DNA from: T1SED10-198M sp003554345 [NCBI: Candidatus Sumerlaeota bacterium]
Lineage (GTDB): Bacteria; Sumerlaeota; T1SED10-198M
Assembly (NCBI GenBank): GCA_003554345.1
Contig: PWGE01000060.1
Coordinates: forward strand, 1 to 5,274
Length of the DNA: 5,274 nucleotides
Reading direction: 5' to 3'
Shown: piece after piece, positions 1 to 5,274 of the stretch
Layout of the letters: each line of letters opens with the position of its first letter
How positions within the stretch are numbered: the stretch's first letter is position 1
The notes under the pieces: model-generated
What the model saw: the letters and a program-made list of their open reading frames with translations, nothing else
Databases searched by the model: none
What the model was told of the DNA's origin: nothing
Position numbers and translations under genes: made by a program

Positions 1-1399
1 AATAATAACTGAGTGTGGAAGGAGGTCCTTTCGTTATTCCCCCTTCGAAAGGATCCAGAAAAATGCCGATGATATACCATAAAAAGCCCCAGCTGTATAA
101 CTTGAAGATGAGCTTTTCCATGCTGGTCTGGTGTTTTTTAGTCAGCTTGTAGCCGATATAACCGGCTATCAGGGAAATGACCGTTGTGAGAAGGACAAAC
201 CGCATATAGAGAAGAGTGATGACCAGTATATTGAAACCAAACATCATGGCGGTGATAACCATCAGGCGTGATTTGCTCCATTCTACTATTTTTTCGCTGT
301 ACTCTTTTTCATTAATCCATGTGACCAGAAGATCGCCGCACATAGTGCCGGGAATGATAATAAAAAGGTACTTGAAATAATCCCATTTTCCCAGCCAGGT
401 TAGATTACGTAGCCACTGGATACAGGGAAGAATGTTCTCGGTAATAAAGTTTCTTATAAAATCACCCACAAAGGGGAGGGTATGCGTGGTGCCTATAATG
501 TGAGCCCAGCTCCCGTCTTCTCGAAAACTCAGGTTGATTGCCAGGAAAACAGCGGTTAGTCCTAATCTGATATTCCATTTGGAATGAGTGACAAGCCAGA
601 TGAGAGCTCCTACTACCGATAAATTTGCCAGGATATGAAGAATGATGTTGTTACGATATAACGAAAGGTAAAATGGGTCAAGAGCAGAGATGTGTGAAAT
701 GATGCGGACTATAATGAGAAATATGACTATTTTAAATACTCTGCCCAGCCACCGGGGTATTTCAAAATAGGTGAGAGCCCATATTAAGCCACCAGCAATC
801 ACCAGGTTGAGAATTATATGACGAAGTATGTTTTCTTCTACGAGAAAAGAGTACAGGGATTCATCCCAGTCGGAAAGATAGCTGAAAATCAGGGCAATAA
901 TAATGAGCGCTGCTACTTTTATTCCTATGAGAGCGGTACGGGGTAGCTTCCAGGGAAGGCGTCCCCAGATAGCAAACATCAGGATAAAGGCGATCAGGGC
1001 AAACAGGTAATGGTGTGTTTCTCCTTCACCGTTTGCCATGGTCCAGACCATGAAATGCTGGTTATAAATGGCAAAGGCTACCAGAAGTATGCCTCTTTTC
1101 AGTATTCCTACAACCAGCCTGGATTTTGTTACGCCCCGTGCCAGTCTTTTGTTGAGTGCCAGAGGAAAGGCAGCCCCCATGGCAAAAATGAAGAAAGGGA
1201 ATACCAGGTCGACCCAGGTGATGCCGGGAACCAGTGTAAAATTCATGTCCGGAGGAACGTAATAGCCGTGGTACATCCAGCGGGGAAAAGCTCCCCAGGG
1301 AACTCTTCCGGATAATACCATGAGCAGTATAGCCAACCCCCGCAGGGCATCTAATCCATAAGCTCTCTTGCTTTTTGCCGGCGTTGAAGTAGAGGTCAT
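1..1399 (-). CDS. Gene A: DUF5009/HGSNAT-like multi-helix membrane acyltransferase, 3' end cut by window edge
   Basis: The frame is open from an ATG at 1397-1399 down to the left edge, giving 466 codons. Comparison with gene B suggests roughly 95 more residues lie outside, for a full protein of about 560. Visible in order are a short hydrophilic start (MTSTSTPAKSK), RAYGLDALRG in helix 1 (residues 12-21), WMYH with His44 in the first loop, GITWVDLVFPFFIF in helix 2 (59-72), many further hydrophobic helices, and DPFEGG (449-454). In human HGSNAT the catalytic histidine sits in the loop before the equivalent ADLVFP helix, so His44 is the likely counterpart (inference). The family probably moves an acetyl group from cytosolic acetyl-CoA to an external sugar; the substrate is unknown. 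The start is chosen because it aligns with gene B (both begin MT... then KSKRAYGLDALRG). The ribosome site is weak (GGGT 7 nt upstream), so translation may depend on the upstream genes, 59 nt away. Oddities: about 60 extra residues around 160-280 that look duplicated, and a 3' part nearly identical to gene B. Confidence 0.87.
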   Translation of the reverse strand, partial: MTSTSTPAKSKRAYGLDALRGLAILLMVLSGRVPWGAFPRWMYHGYYVPPDMNFTLVPGITWVDLVFPFFIFAMGAAFPLALNKRLARGVTKSRLVVGILKRGILLVAFAIYNQHFMVWTMANGEGETHHYLFALIAFILMFAIWGRLPWKLPRTALIGIKVAALIIIALIFSYLSDWDESLYSFLVEENILRHIILNLVIAGGLIWALTYFEIPRWLGRVFKIVIFLIIVRIISHISALDPFYLSLYRNNIILHILANLSVVGALIWLVTHSKWNIRLGLTAVFLAINLSFREDGSWAHIIGTTHTLPFVGDFIRNFITENILPCIQWLRNLTWLGKWDYFKYLFIIIPGTMCGDLLVTWINEKEYSEKIVEWSKSRLMVITAMMFGFNILVITLLYMRFVLLTTVISLIAGYIGYKLTKKHQTSMEKLIFKLYSWGFLWYIIGIFLDPFEGGITKGPPSTLSYY

Positions 1400-1458
1400 A
1401 TTATTACCCGATATTATAGTTGATATGTCCTGTATTTTACATCACTTTTACAGAATGA

Positions 1459-2931
1459 CTATGTTCTTAAGAATATCTTTAACTTCGTAAAACCTTTTAC
1501 CATGAAGGCAATAAGGAGGGTTGATGCAAATGCCCATGTGAGACCCCAGGCTGGTGATAAGTCGCCAATAGCTTCAACCAGACCGAATATACCGAGCAGG
1601 GGTAGTATCACATTGGAGTACCCCACATATGCGATCATGGGATTTTGTCCATTCTCTACAAGAAGTGTGGTGCCTTTTTTGATCTTAAAAAGATCGATGA
1701 GTATTCCAAAAGCGATAATGAGAAAGTATGCCAGACCGGCTGTTATAAAATAGTAACTGAGAGTGGAGGTGGGATCTTTTTGTACACCTCCTTCGAAAGG
1801 ATCCAGGAAAATGCCGATGATGTACCATAAAAAGCCCCAGCTGTATAATTTGAAGATGAGCTTTTCCATGCTGGTCTGGTGGTTTTTAGTCAGCTTGTAG
1901 CCAATATAACCGGCTATCAGTGATATAACGGTAGTGAGGAAAACAAACCGCATATAGAGAAGAGTAATAACCAGTATATTGAAACCAAACATCATGGCGG
2001 CGATAACCATCAGGCGCGATTTGCTCCATTCCACTATTTTTTCGCTGTATTCTTTTTCATTAATCCATGTGACCAGGAGGTCGCCACAGAGAGTGGCAGG
2101 AATAATGATAAAGAGGTATTTCAGGTAATTCCATCGTCCAATCCATGAGAGGTCGTACATCCACTGAAAAGGAGCTGTATCCTCTAAAAAGGGAATAATG
2201 TGAGTGGTTCCGATAATATATATCCAGCTTCCCTCTTCCCTGAAACTCAGGTTTATGGCTAAAAATACTACTATAAGAGCCAATCGTATATTCCATTTTG
2301 AATGGGTGAAAAGCCAGATAAGAGCACCAAACACTGCTAAATTAGCAAGTATGTGAAGAATAATATTGTTGCGATATAAATCGAAGCCCTCATCATTGTA
2401 GGAAAGGTTGAAAACAATCGATATTGCCGCCAGAGCAGCAATTATTTTCAGGGCATAGATGACCTTTGGTGAAATCTTCCATGGAAAACGTCCCCAGATA
2501 ACGATCATGAGTATAAAGCCCATTAAGCCAAGGAAGTAATGGAGCTTCTCCGGATCCGCAGATATGATGTTTACATTGAAATGAGGATTGTAAATGGCAA
2601 AAGCCAGTAGAAAAAGTCCTCGCTTTATGATGCCTTTGACCAATTGTGGCTTTGTCATTCCCCGTGCCAGTCTTTTACTCATCGCTAACGGAAAAGCGGC
2701 ACCCATGGCAAAAATAAAGAACGGAAAAACCAGGTCCACCCACGTAATTCCAGGAATGTCGGTAAGGGTCATTTCTGGCGGAACAAAATAACCATGATAC
2801 ATCCATCTGGGAAAAGATCCCCAGGGGATACGTCCTGAGAGGACCATCAGTAAAATTGCCAGTCCCCGTAAAGCGTCCAGCCCGTAGGCTCGCTTCGATT
2901 TTACTGCTGTGGAATAGGTGTTGGCTGTCAT
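1459..2931 (-). CDS. Gene B: DUF5009/HGSNAT-like multi-helix membrane acyltransferase
   Basis: Complete protein of 490 residues, the middle gene of the array. It is strongly hydrophobic, with about 11-13 candidate membrane helices by eye. Family marks are RAYGLDALRG (15-24), WMYH with the probable catalytic His46, GITWVDLVFPFFIF (61-74), KYLFIIIP near 271-278, DPFEGG (377-382) and NGQNPMIAYVG (427-437). These match DUF5009, a branch of the HGSNAT/NagX-like transmembrane acyltransferases. The expected activity is acyl (probably acetyl) transfer across the inner membrane to a sugar acceptor; the acceptor is not predictable. The ATG at 2929-2931 is preceded by a strong ribosome site (AGGAG, 5 nt spacer). 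Its start is 20 nt after the stop of gene C, so co-transcription is likely. Gene A follows after 59 nt. Residues 282-382 differ from gene A at only about 3 of 101 positions, whereas gene C is quite different there, indicating recent sequence exchange with gene A. It contains a single copy of the helix pair that is doubled in gene A. Confidence 0.92.
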   Translation of the reverse strand: MTANTYSTAVKSKRAYGLDALRGLAILLMVLSGRIPWGSFPRWMYHGYFVPPEMTLTDIPGITWVDLVFPFFIFAMGAAFPLAMSKRLARGMTKPQLVKGIIKRGLFLLAFAIYNPHFNVNIISADPEKLHYFLGLMGFILMIVIWGRFPWKISPKVIYALKIIAALAAISIVFNLSYNDEGFDLYRNNIILHILANLAVFGALIWLFTHSKWNIRLALIVVFLAINLSFREEGSWIYIIGTTHIIPFLEDTAPFQWMYDLSWIGRWNYLKYLFIIIPATLCGDLLVTWINEKEYSEKIVEWSKSRLMVIAAMMFGFNILVITLLYMRFVFLTTVISLIAGYIGYKLTKNHQTSMEKLIFKLYSWGFLWYIIGIFLDPFEGGVQKDPTSTLSYYFITAGLAYFLIIAFGILIDLFKIKKGTTLLVENGQNPMIAYVGYSNVILPLLGIFGLVEAIGDLSPAWGLTWAFASTLLIAFMVKGFTKLKIFLRT

Positions 2932-2936
2932 ATATT

Positions 2937-2943
2937 CTCCTCT
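2937..2943 (-). promoter_or_regulatory. Ribosome binding site of gene B
   Basis: On the minus strand this reads AGAGGAG, with 5 nt between it and the ATG at 2931. It lies within the 20-nt gap after the stop codon of gene C, which fits independent strong translation of gene B in a shared transcript. Confidence 0.7.
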
Positions 2944-2951
2944 TTATTTTT

Positions 2952-4535
2952 TTATGTTCTTAAAAAGTATTTTCTCCTTGTAAAGAACTGAACAATCAGG
3001 GCTATCAGAAAAGTATAAACAAAACCCCTTAATGCCCCTAACCAGGGGTATTGTTCAGGTACCACCCATTCGAAAAATTCCCACAGGAATGTAATCTGTA
3101 ATATGGGTTGCAGGATATTTCCGGATCCCATATATGCCAGCATGGGGTTTTGTCCATTATCTATCAAAAGCTGCAGCCAGCGCTGTTTCTTTAAGACATC
3201 GATGATGAGTGTGAAGGCGATGAGAAGATGAATAGCCAGAGCGGTGGTCATGAAATAATAACTGAACGTGTTGGGGTCCTTTTTTATACCTCCTTCAAAG
3301 GGTTCCAGTATGGCTCCCAGTATAAGCCAATACGTAGCCCATTTAAAAAGATTTCTCAGGAGTCGTTCTGTGGAATTTTGAGGATTGGCAAAAAGGAACC
3401 ATCCTGCTCCGCTCATCAAAAAAAGAGCTATGGGTGTTGCTACCGTCCACCGGGCATAATAACCAGTAAGAGCCACAACAATAAAAGCGATCATCAGGAT
3501 AATTTGAGAACATACTCTTTTTGTTGACCAGGAAGGTTTTTCTTTCTCACCGGATTTTTGCATCCAACGCAGCAGCATATCTCCTACAATAGTGCCGGGG
3601 ATTATGATAAAAATATATTTTAAATATTCCATTCTTCCCAGCCAGGCAAAGTCTGAAACCCATGCAAACCAGTCTGGCAGATTAAGGTCCGCCAGGAAAG
3701 GAATTTCGGTATGATTCCATACAGTGCTCACCCAGTTGTCGTTTGCCATGACAGAAAGCCGGGCTCCTAAGAAAATTCCCAGCCAGCTTAAACGTGCCAG
3801 GTAATTCTCGCGAGTAAAGAACCATATCAGTGAACCTACCAGCTGGAGGCTGGCAAGTACCATTAAGATTATGCCGCTTCGAAAAGGAGTGAAAACCTCC
3901 ATATCTATCACCGGCTGAGGATAACCATGTAAAGATAAACCTATCAGGGCAAGGATAAGCACAATAAAAGCGCTTATTTTACATGTTAAAATTGTGCGGC
4001 GGGAAATATTCTTTGGGAAACGGCACCAGAGGAAAAAGATAATGACCGCTCCCAGTAAAGACACTCCCCATTTCCACTTTTCCAGGAAGGCAGCGATTAT
4101 CCTGATAAATAAGGATCCGTTATCTTCCAGAGAGGCTTGAAGCCACCCCCATTCCGGTAAACCGGCATCTCTGGCTCCCAGTACAAAGGGACGGAAATGT
4201 TCCAGTACTATGGCGAAAAATACCAGCATGATGAAACGCTTGAATATTGAAAGAATTAAACCTGTTTTTGTTTCTCCCTTCTGTAATCGGCGGGTGAGTG
4301 CAAAAGGAAAAGCTACACCCATCGAAAAAATAAAGAAAGGAAAAACCAGGTCAACCCATGTTATGCCCGGTATATCAGGATTGAAAACATGATCCGGTGG
4401 AGGAACCTGGGCATGGTACATCCAGCCGGGTAAGGGTCCCCAGGGGATCAGGCCGGATAAAAGCATCGTGAGAATGGCAAAACCGCGTAGAGCATCCAGG
4501 GCATACGCTCTTCTCTGGGGTGGAAGTGCATTCAT
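2952..4535 (-). CDS. Gene C: DUF5009/HGSNAT-like multi-helix membrane acyltransferase, first gene of the array
   Basis: Complete protein of 527 residues and the promoter-proximal member. Motifs are RAYALDALRG (9-18), WMYHAQVPPP with the probable catalytic His41, GITWVDLVFPFFIF (57-70), KYIFIIIPGT (306-315), EPFEGG (411-416) and NGQNPMLAYMG (460-470). It ends in KYFLRT, like KIFLRT of gene B. The HAQ-PPP version of the loop is, from memory, closest to typical single-copy DUF5009 proteins, so C may be the ancestral-type copy (inference). Relative to gene B it has about 27 extra residues between helices 3 and 4 (roughly 118-148), a stretch with charged and aromatic residues that is probably an enlarged loop. 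The ATG at 4533-4535 has AAGGAG 11 nt upstream, a rather long spacer. A promoter candidate lies just upstream (4576-4603). The predicted role is acyl transfer from a cytosolic donor to an external or periplasmic sugar; the substrate is unknown. It is clearly more diverged from A and B than they are from each other. Confidence 0.92.
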   Translation of the reverse strand: MNALPPQRRAYALDALRGFAILTMLLSGLIPWGPLPGWMYHAQVPPPDHVFNPDIPGITWVDLVFPFFIFSMGVAFPFALTRRLQKGETKTGLILSIFKRFIMLVFFAIVLEHFRPFVLGARDAGLPEWGWLQASLEDNGSLFIRIIAAFLEKWKWGVSLLGAVIIFFLWCRFPKNISRRTILTCKISAFIVLILALIGLSLHGYPQPVIDMEVFTPFRSGIILMVLASLQLVGSLIWFFTRENYLARLSWLGIFLGARLSVMANDNWVSTVWNHTEIPFLADLNLPDWFAWVSDFAWLGRMEYLKYIFIIIPGTIVGDMLLRWMQKSGEKEKPSWSTKRVCSQIILMIAFIVVALTGYYARWTVATPIALFLMSGAGWFLFANPQNSTERLLRNLFKWATYWLILGAILEPFEGGIKKDPNTFSYYFMTTALAIHLLIAFTLIIDVLKKQRWLQLLIDNGQNPMLAYMGSGNILQPILQITFLWEFFEWVVPEQYPWLGALRGFVYTFLIALIVQFFTRRKYFLRT

Positions 4536-4546
4536 TTGGAAGCTGA

Positions 4547-4552
4547 CTCCTT
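4547..4552 (-). promoter_or_regulatory. Ribosome binding site of gene C
   Basis: On the minus strand this reads AAGGAG, 11 nt before the ATG at 4535. The spacing is longer than ideal, but no better in-frame start is visible and the ATG aligns with the family N-terminus. Confidence 0.55.
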
Positions 4553-4557
4553 ACACT

Positions 4558-4573
4558 CTCTATTGAATCATTT
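4558..4573. repeat. Direct repeat copy 1, at the predicted transcription start of the array
   Basis: CTCTATTGAATCATTT matches the stretch at 4823-4838 at 15 of 16 positions. Here it overlaps a small inverted repeat (TTGAA-TCAT-TTCAA, 4563-4576) that abuts the candidate -10 box. That position would suit an operator, but nothing identifies a regulator. Confidence 0.4.
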
Positions 4574-4575
4574 CA

Positions 4576-4603
4576 AATATAATATATTTTAGTTTTATTG
4601 CAA
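4576..4603 (-). promoter_or_regulatory. Candidate sigma70-type promoter for the acyltransferase array
   Basis: On the minus strand there is TTGCAA (4598-4603, 4 of 6 matches to the -35 consensus), a 16-nt spacer, then TATATT (4576-4581, 5 of 6 matches to the -10 consensus). Transcription would start near 4569, leaving a leader of about 34 nt before gene C. The area is AT-rich, so chance matches are possible. Confidence 0.45.
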
Positions 4604-4623
4604 GTTGAGGGAGTTCTCAAGAG

Positions 4624-4702
4624 GAGCGGAATAGATTTTTTTCGGGTTTTCAGTGGTTTTTCTTGTGCCTTATGATGGGGTGGAAAGAAAAATGTTCCGC
4701 TC
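4624..4702. repeat. Inverted repeat GAGCGGAA / TTCCGCTC
   Basis: The arms at 4624-4631 and 4695-4702 are perfect 8-bp complements with a 63-nt loop. The pairing continues imperfectly inward, because both arms are followed by an ATTTTT run when read from their ends. The right arm overlaps the outer part of the compound hairpin at 4699-4766, so the two folds compete. No function is recognised. Confidence 0.4.
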
Positions 4703-4766
4703 TCTCCAGATACAACCACAGCGGGTAATCCCGACGCTTTGTATTCATAACCACTTTCTTGAGAGC
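4699..4766. other. Compound hairpin of unknown function
   Basis: Nested complementary segments are GCTCTC (4699-4704) with GAGAGC (4761-4766), ATACAA (4710-4715) with TTGTAT (4739-4744), AGCG (4720-4723) with CGCT (4735-4738), and GG with CC around a TAATC loop. This is more pairing than expected by chance in so short a span, and the segment is richer in GC than its flanks. It could be a structured leader, a small RNA or a degenerate mobile-element end. The strand of any transcript is unknown. Confidence 0.3.
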
Positions 4767-4822
4767 TTTTGTCATCCCCGGTCTTTCAGGCTGGGTGTAT
4801 ATACCACTTTTTCTCAAAAAGA

Positions 4823-4838
4823 CTCTATTGAATCCTTT
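4823..4838. repeat. Direct repeat copy 2, in the middle of the divergent intergenic region
   Basis: CTCTATTGAATCCTTT matches the copy at 4558-4573 with one mismatch, 265 nt away in the same orientation. It could be a second binding site for the same factor, or a remnant of a local duplication of the gene C leader. It is flanked by a small AT hairpin (CTTTTT-CTC-AAAAAG, 4807-4821). Confidence 0.4.
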
Positions 4839-4950
4839 GAACAATTATATCTTTATTCCCGTTCTGCTTTGCTGTCAATATCTTTTCAGGGCAATGTTTT
4901 TATTTCGGGCTCCCCATATTATTTACGAAAAAACAAAATTTTATTTTTTT

Positions 4951-4978
4951 TTGATTATGATGATGTATTGAGTATAAT
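4951..4978 (+). promoter_or_regulatory. Candidate sigma70-type promoter for the lipoprotein phosphoesterase
   Basis: TTGATT (4951-4956, 4 of 6 matches) and a perfect TATAAT (4973-4978) are separated by 16 nt. Initiation would fall near 4985, giving a leader of about 58 nt to the ATG at 5043. The T-rich run just upstream (around 4938-4952) could act as an UP-like element. Confidence 0.5.
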
Positions 4979-5027
4979 TTATTGAGCCAGCTGTGTTCAG
5001 AAAGCTTTAATTGCAAAAAATTGATAA

Positions 5028-5034
5028 AGAGGAG
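5028..5034 (+). promoter_or_regulatory. Ribosome binding site that decides the lipoprotein start
   Basis: AGAGGAG is a near-perfect Shine-Dalgarno sequence. It is 2 nt from the ATG at 5037 and 8 nt from the in-frame ATG at 5043. The second spacing is normal, so 5043 is preferred. The same AAAGAGGAG string precedes gene B, showing that this host uses canonical ribosome sites. Confidence 0.7.
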
Positions 5035-5042
5035 ATATGAAA

Positions 5043-5274
5043 ATGAAAGTATTTGTTATGAGTATTGTGACACTGTTTTTTCTGTCCTGTGCCGGGCACT
5101 TTGGTCATGTGGCAGAGCCACCGGATGGTGAATATGTGACCGGTTATGTGTATGAAGATACCAATCAGACAGGAGAAATGGAGGAAGAAGATCAAGGAGT
5201 GCCGGGAGTTCTGGTTTCCAATCAGCGGGAAGTGGTAGAAACAGATCGTGATGGACGTTACTATCTGCCCCTGG
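5043..5274 (+). CDS. Lipoprotein with MetallophosN-type domain; probable calcineurin-like phosphoesterase, 5' fragment
   Basis: Only the first 77 codons are inside the window. The product starts with a lipoprotein signal: MK, a hydrophobic run, then FLSC with Cys16 as the likely lipidated residue, followed by a short linker. The lipobox is relaxed (Phe at -3, Leu at -2), as tolerated in spirochaetes and some other groups. Residues about 31-77 read YVTGYVYEDTNQTG, then an acidic run, then GVPGVLVSNQREVVETD and DGRYYLP. This is the beta-sandwich pattern of the N-terminal domain (MetallophosN, Pfam PF16371) that precedes a calcineurin-like phosphoesterase domain and a C-terminal domain in large secreted phosphoesterases. 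The catalytic domain is not in view, so the enzymatic call is inferred. An alternative is another protein with an SdrD-B-like or carboxypeptidase-regulatory-like domain. An ATG at 5037 would add Met-Lys but lies only 2 nt from the ribosome site; 5043 has the proper 8 nt spacer. The gene is divergent from the membrane acyltransferase array. Confidence 0.75.
   Translation, partial: MKVFVMSIVTLFFLSCAGHFGHVAEPPDGEYVTGYVYEDTNQTGEMEEEDQGVPGVLVSNQREVVETDRDGRYYLPL

Larger units (their letters stand above)
4536..5042. other. Divergent intergenic region between the acyltransferase array and the lipoprotein gene
   Basis: This 507-nt stretch has no gene I can support. The two outer ends carry the candidate promoters and ribosome sites of the flanking genes. 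The middle, about 4604-4950, contains the inverted repeat, the compound hairpin and the second direct-repeat copy. Short open frames exist on both strands (for example a 64-codon frame with a TTG start at 4842-4844 on the minus strand, and a 110-codon frame with a GTG start at 4653 on the plus strand), but they lack ribosome sites and overlap each other. Confidence 0.6.

Noticed and set aside
1010-1315. Plus-strand open frames opposite the three acyltransferase genes
   Set aside because: These frames (such as 1010-1315, 1502-1753, 2594-2791, 3228-3527, 4210-4392) are antisense shadows of the conserved minus-strand genes and recur at equivalent places in the paralogs.
1413-1418. Perfect TATAAT on the minus strand just before gene A, suggesting an internal promoter
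   Set aside because: No convincing -35 box lies 16-18 nt upstream, and the transcript would start only about 6 nt before the ATG. It may be chance in an AT-rich gap.
4807-4821. CTTTTT-CTC-AAAAAG hairpin as a terminator
   Set aside because: The stem is AT-only apart from one GC pair, there is no following T-run, and it lies between divergent genes where no transcript is expected to end.
4650-4844. 64-codon minus-strand frame in the intergenic region
   Set aside because: It begins with TTG, has no ribosome site, resembles no family I know, and overlaps the compound hairpin. The overlapping plus-strand frames are equally weak.
4653-4985. 110-codon plus-strand frame ending just before the lipoprotein leader
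   Set aside because: It has a GTG start without a Shine-Dalgarno sequence and runs through AT-rich DNA and the predicted promoter at 4951-4978. The composition is not protein-like.
5007-5195. 62-codon minus-strand frame opposite the lipoprotein start
   Set aside because: It lies antisense to a coding start with signal peptide and ribosome site, and shows no recognisable protein features.

Overview
The window is bacterial DNA of moderate GC (mid-40s by eye). It holds two divergent transcription units. The minus-strand unit fills positions 1 to 4535 with three tandem paralogous genes for polytopic inner-membrane proteins of the DUF5009 / HGSNAT-like (NagX-type) acyltransferase superfamily. Transcription order is gene C (2952-4535), gene B (1459-2931), gene A (start at 1399, running off the left edge). 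The gaps are only 20 and 59 nt, so a single operon is likely. The plus-strand unit begins at 5043 with a lipoprotein carrying the N-terminal domain typical of large calcineurin-like phosphoesterases (MetallophosN type). It is cut by the right edge after 77 codons.

The three membrane proteins share the N-terminal RAY(G/A)LDALRG signature, a WMYH motif in the first loop, GITWVDLVFPFFIF in the second helix, and a late (D/E)PFEGG motif. B and C also share an NGQNPM-AY-G motif and an FLRT carboxyl end. By homology to HGSNAT the fold suggests transfer of an acyl group, probably acetyl from cytosolic acetyl-CoA, to a sugar on the outer side of the membrane. The substrate cannot be read from the sequence. 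The divergent secreted phosphoesterase makes a role in decorating, recycling or degrading an envelope or extracellular glycan or phospho-glycan plausible, but this is inference.

The array shows two signs of active paralog evolution. The 3' third of genes A and B is nearly identical even at synonymous sites, while their 5' ends encode the same residues with almost entirely different codons. That mosaic is best explained by gene conversion. Gene A also carries about 60 extra residues that look like an internal duplication of a two-helix unit present once in B and C.

The divergent intergenic region (4536-5042) contains one plausible promoter for each direction, a 16-bp imperfect direct repeat, and between the promoters about 350 nt with an 8-bp inverted repeat and a compound hairpin. 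I could not assign these to a known element. The strong Shine-Dalgarno sequences (AGAGGAG, AAGGAG) argue mildly against a typical Bacteroidota host, where such signals are weak. The relaxed lipobox would suit a spirochaete or a related lineage. The taxon is not determined.
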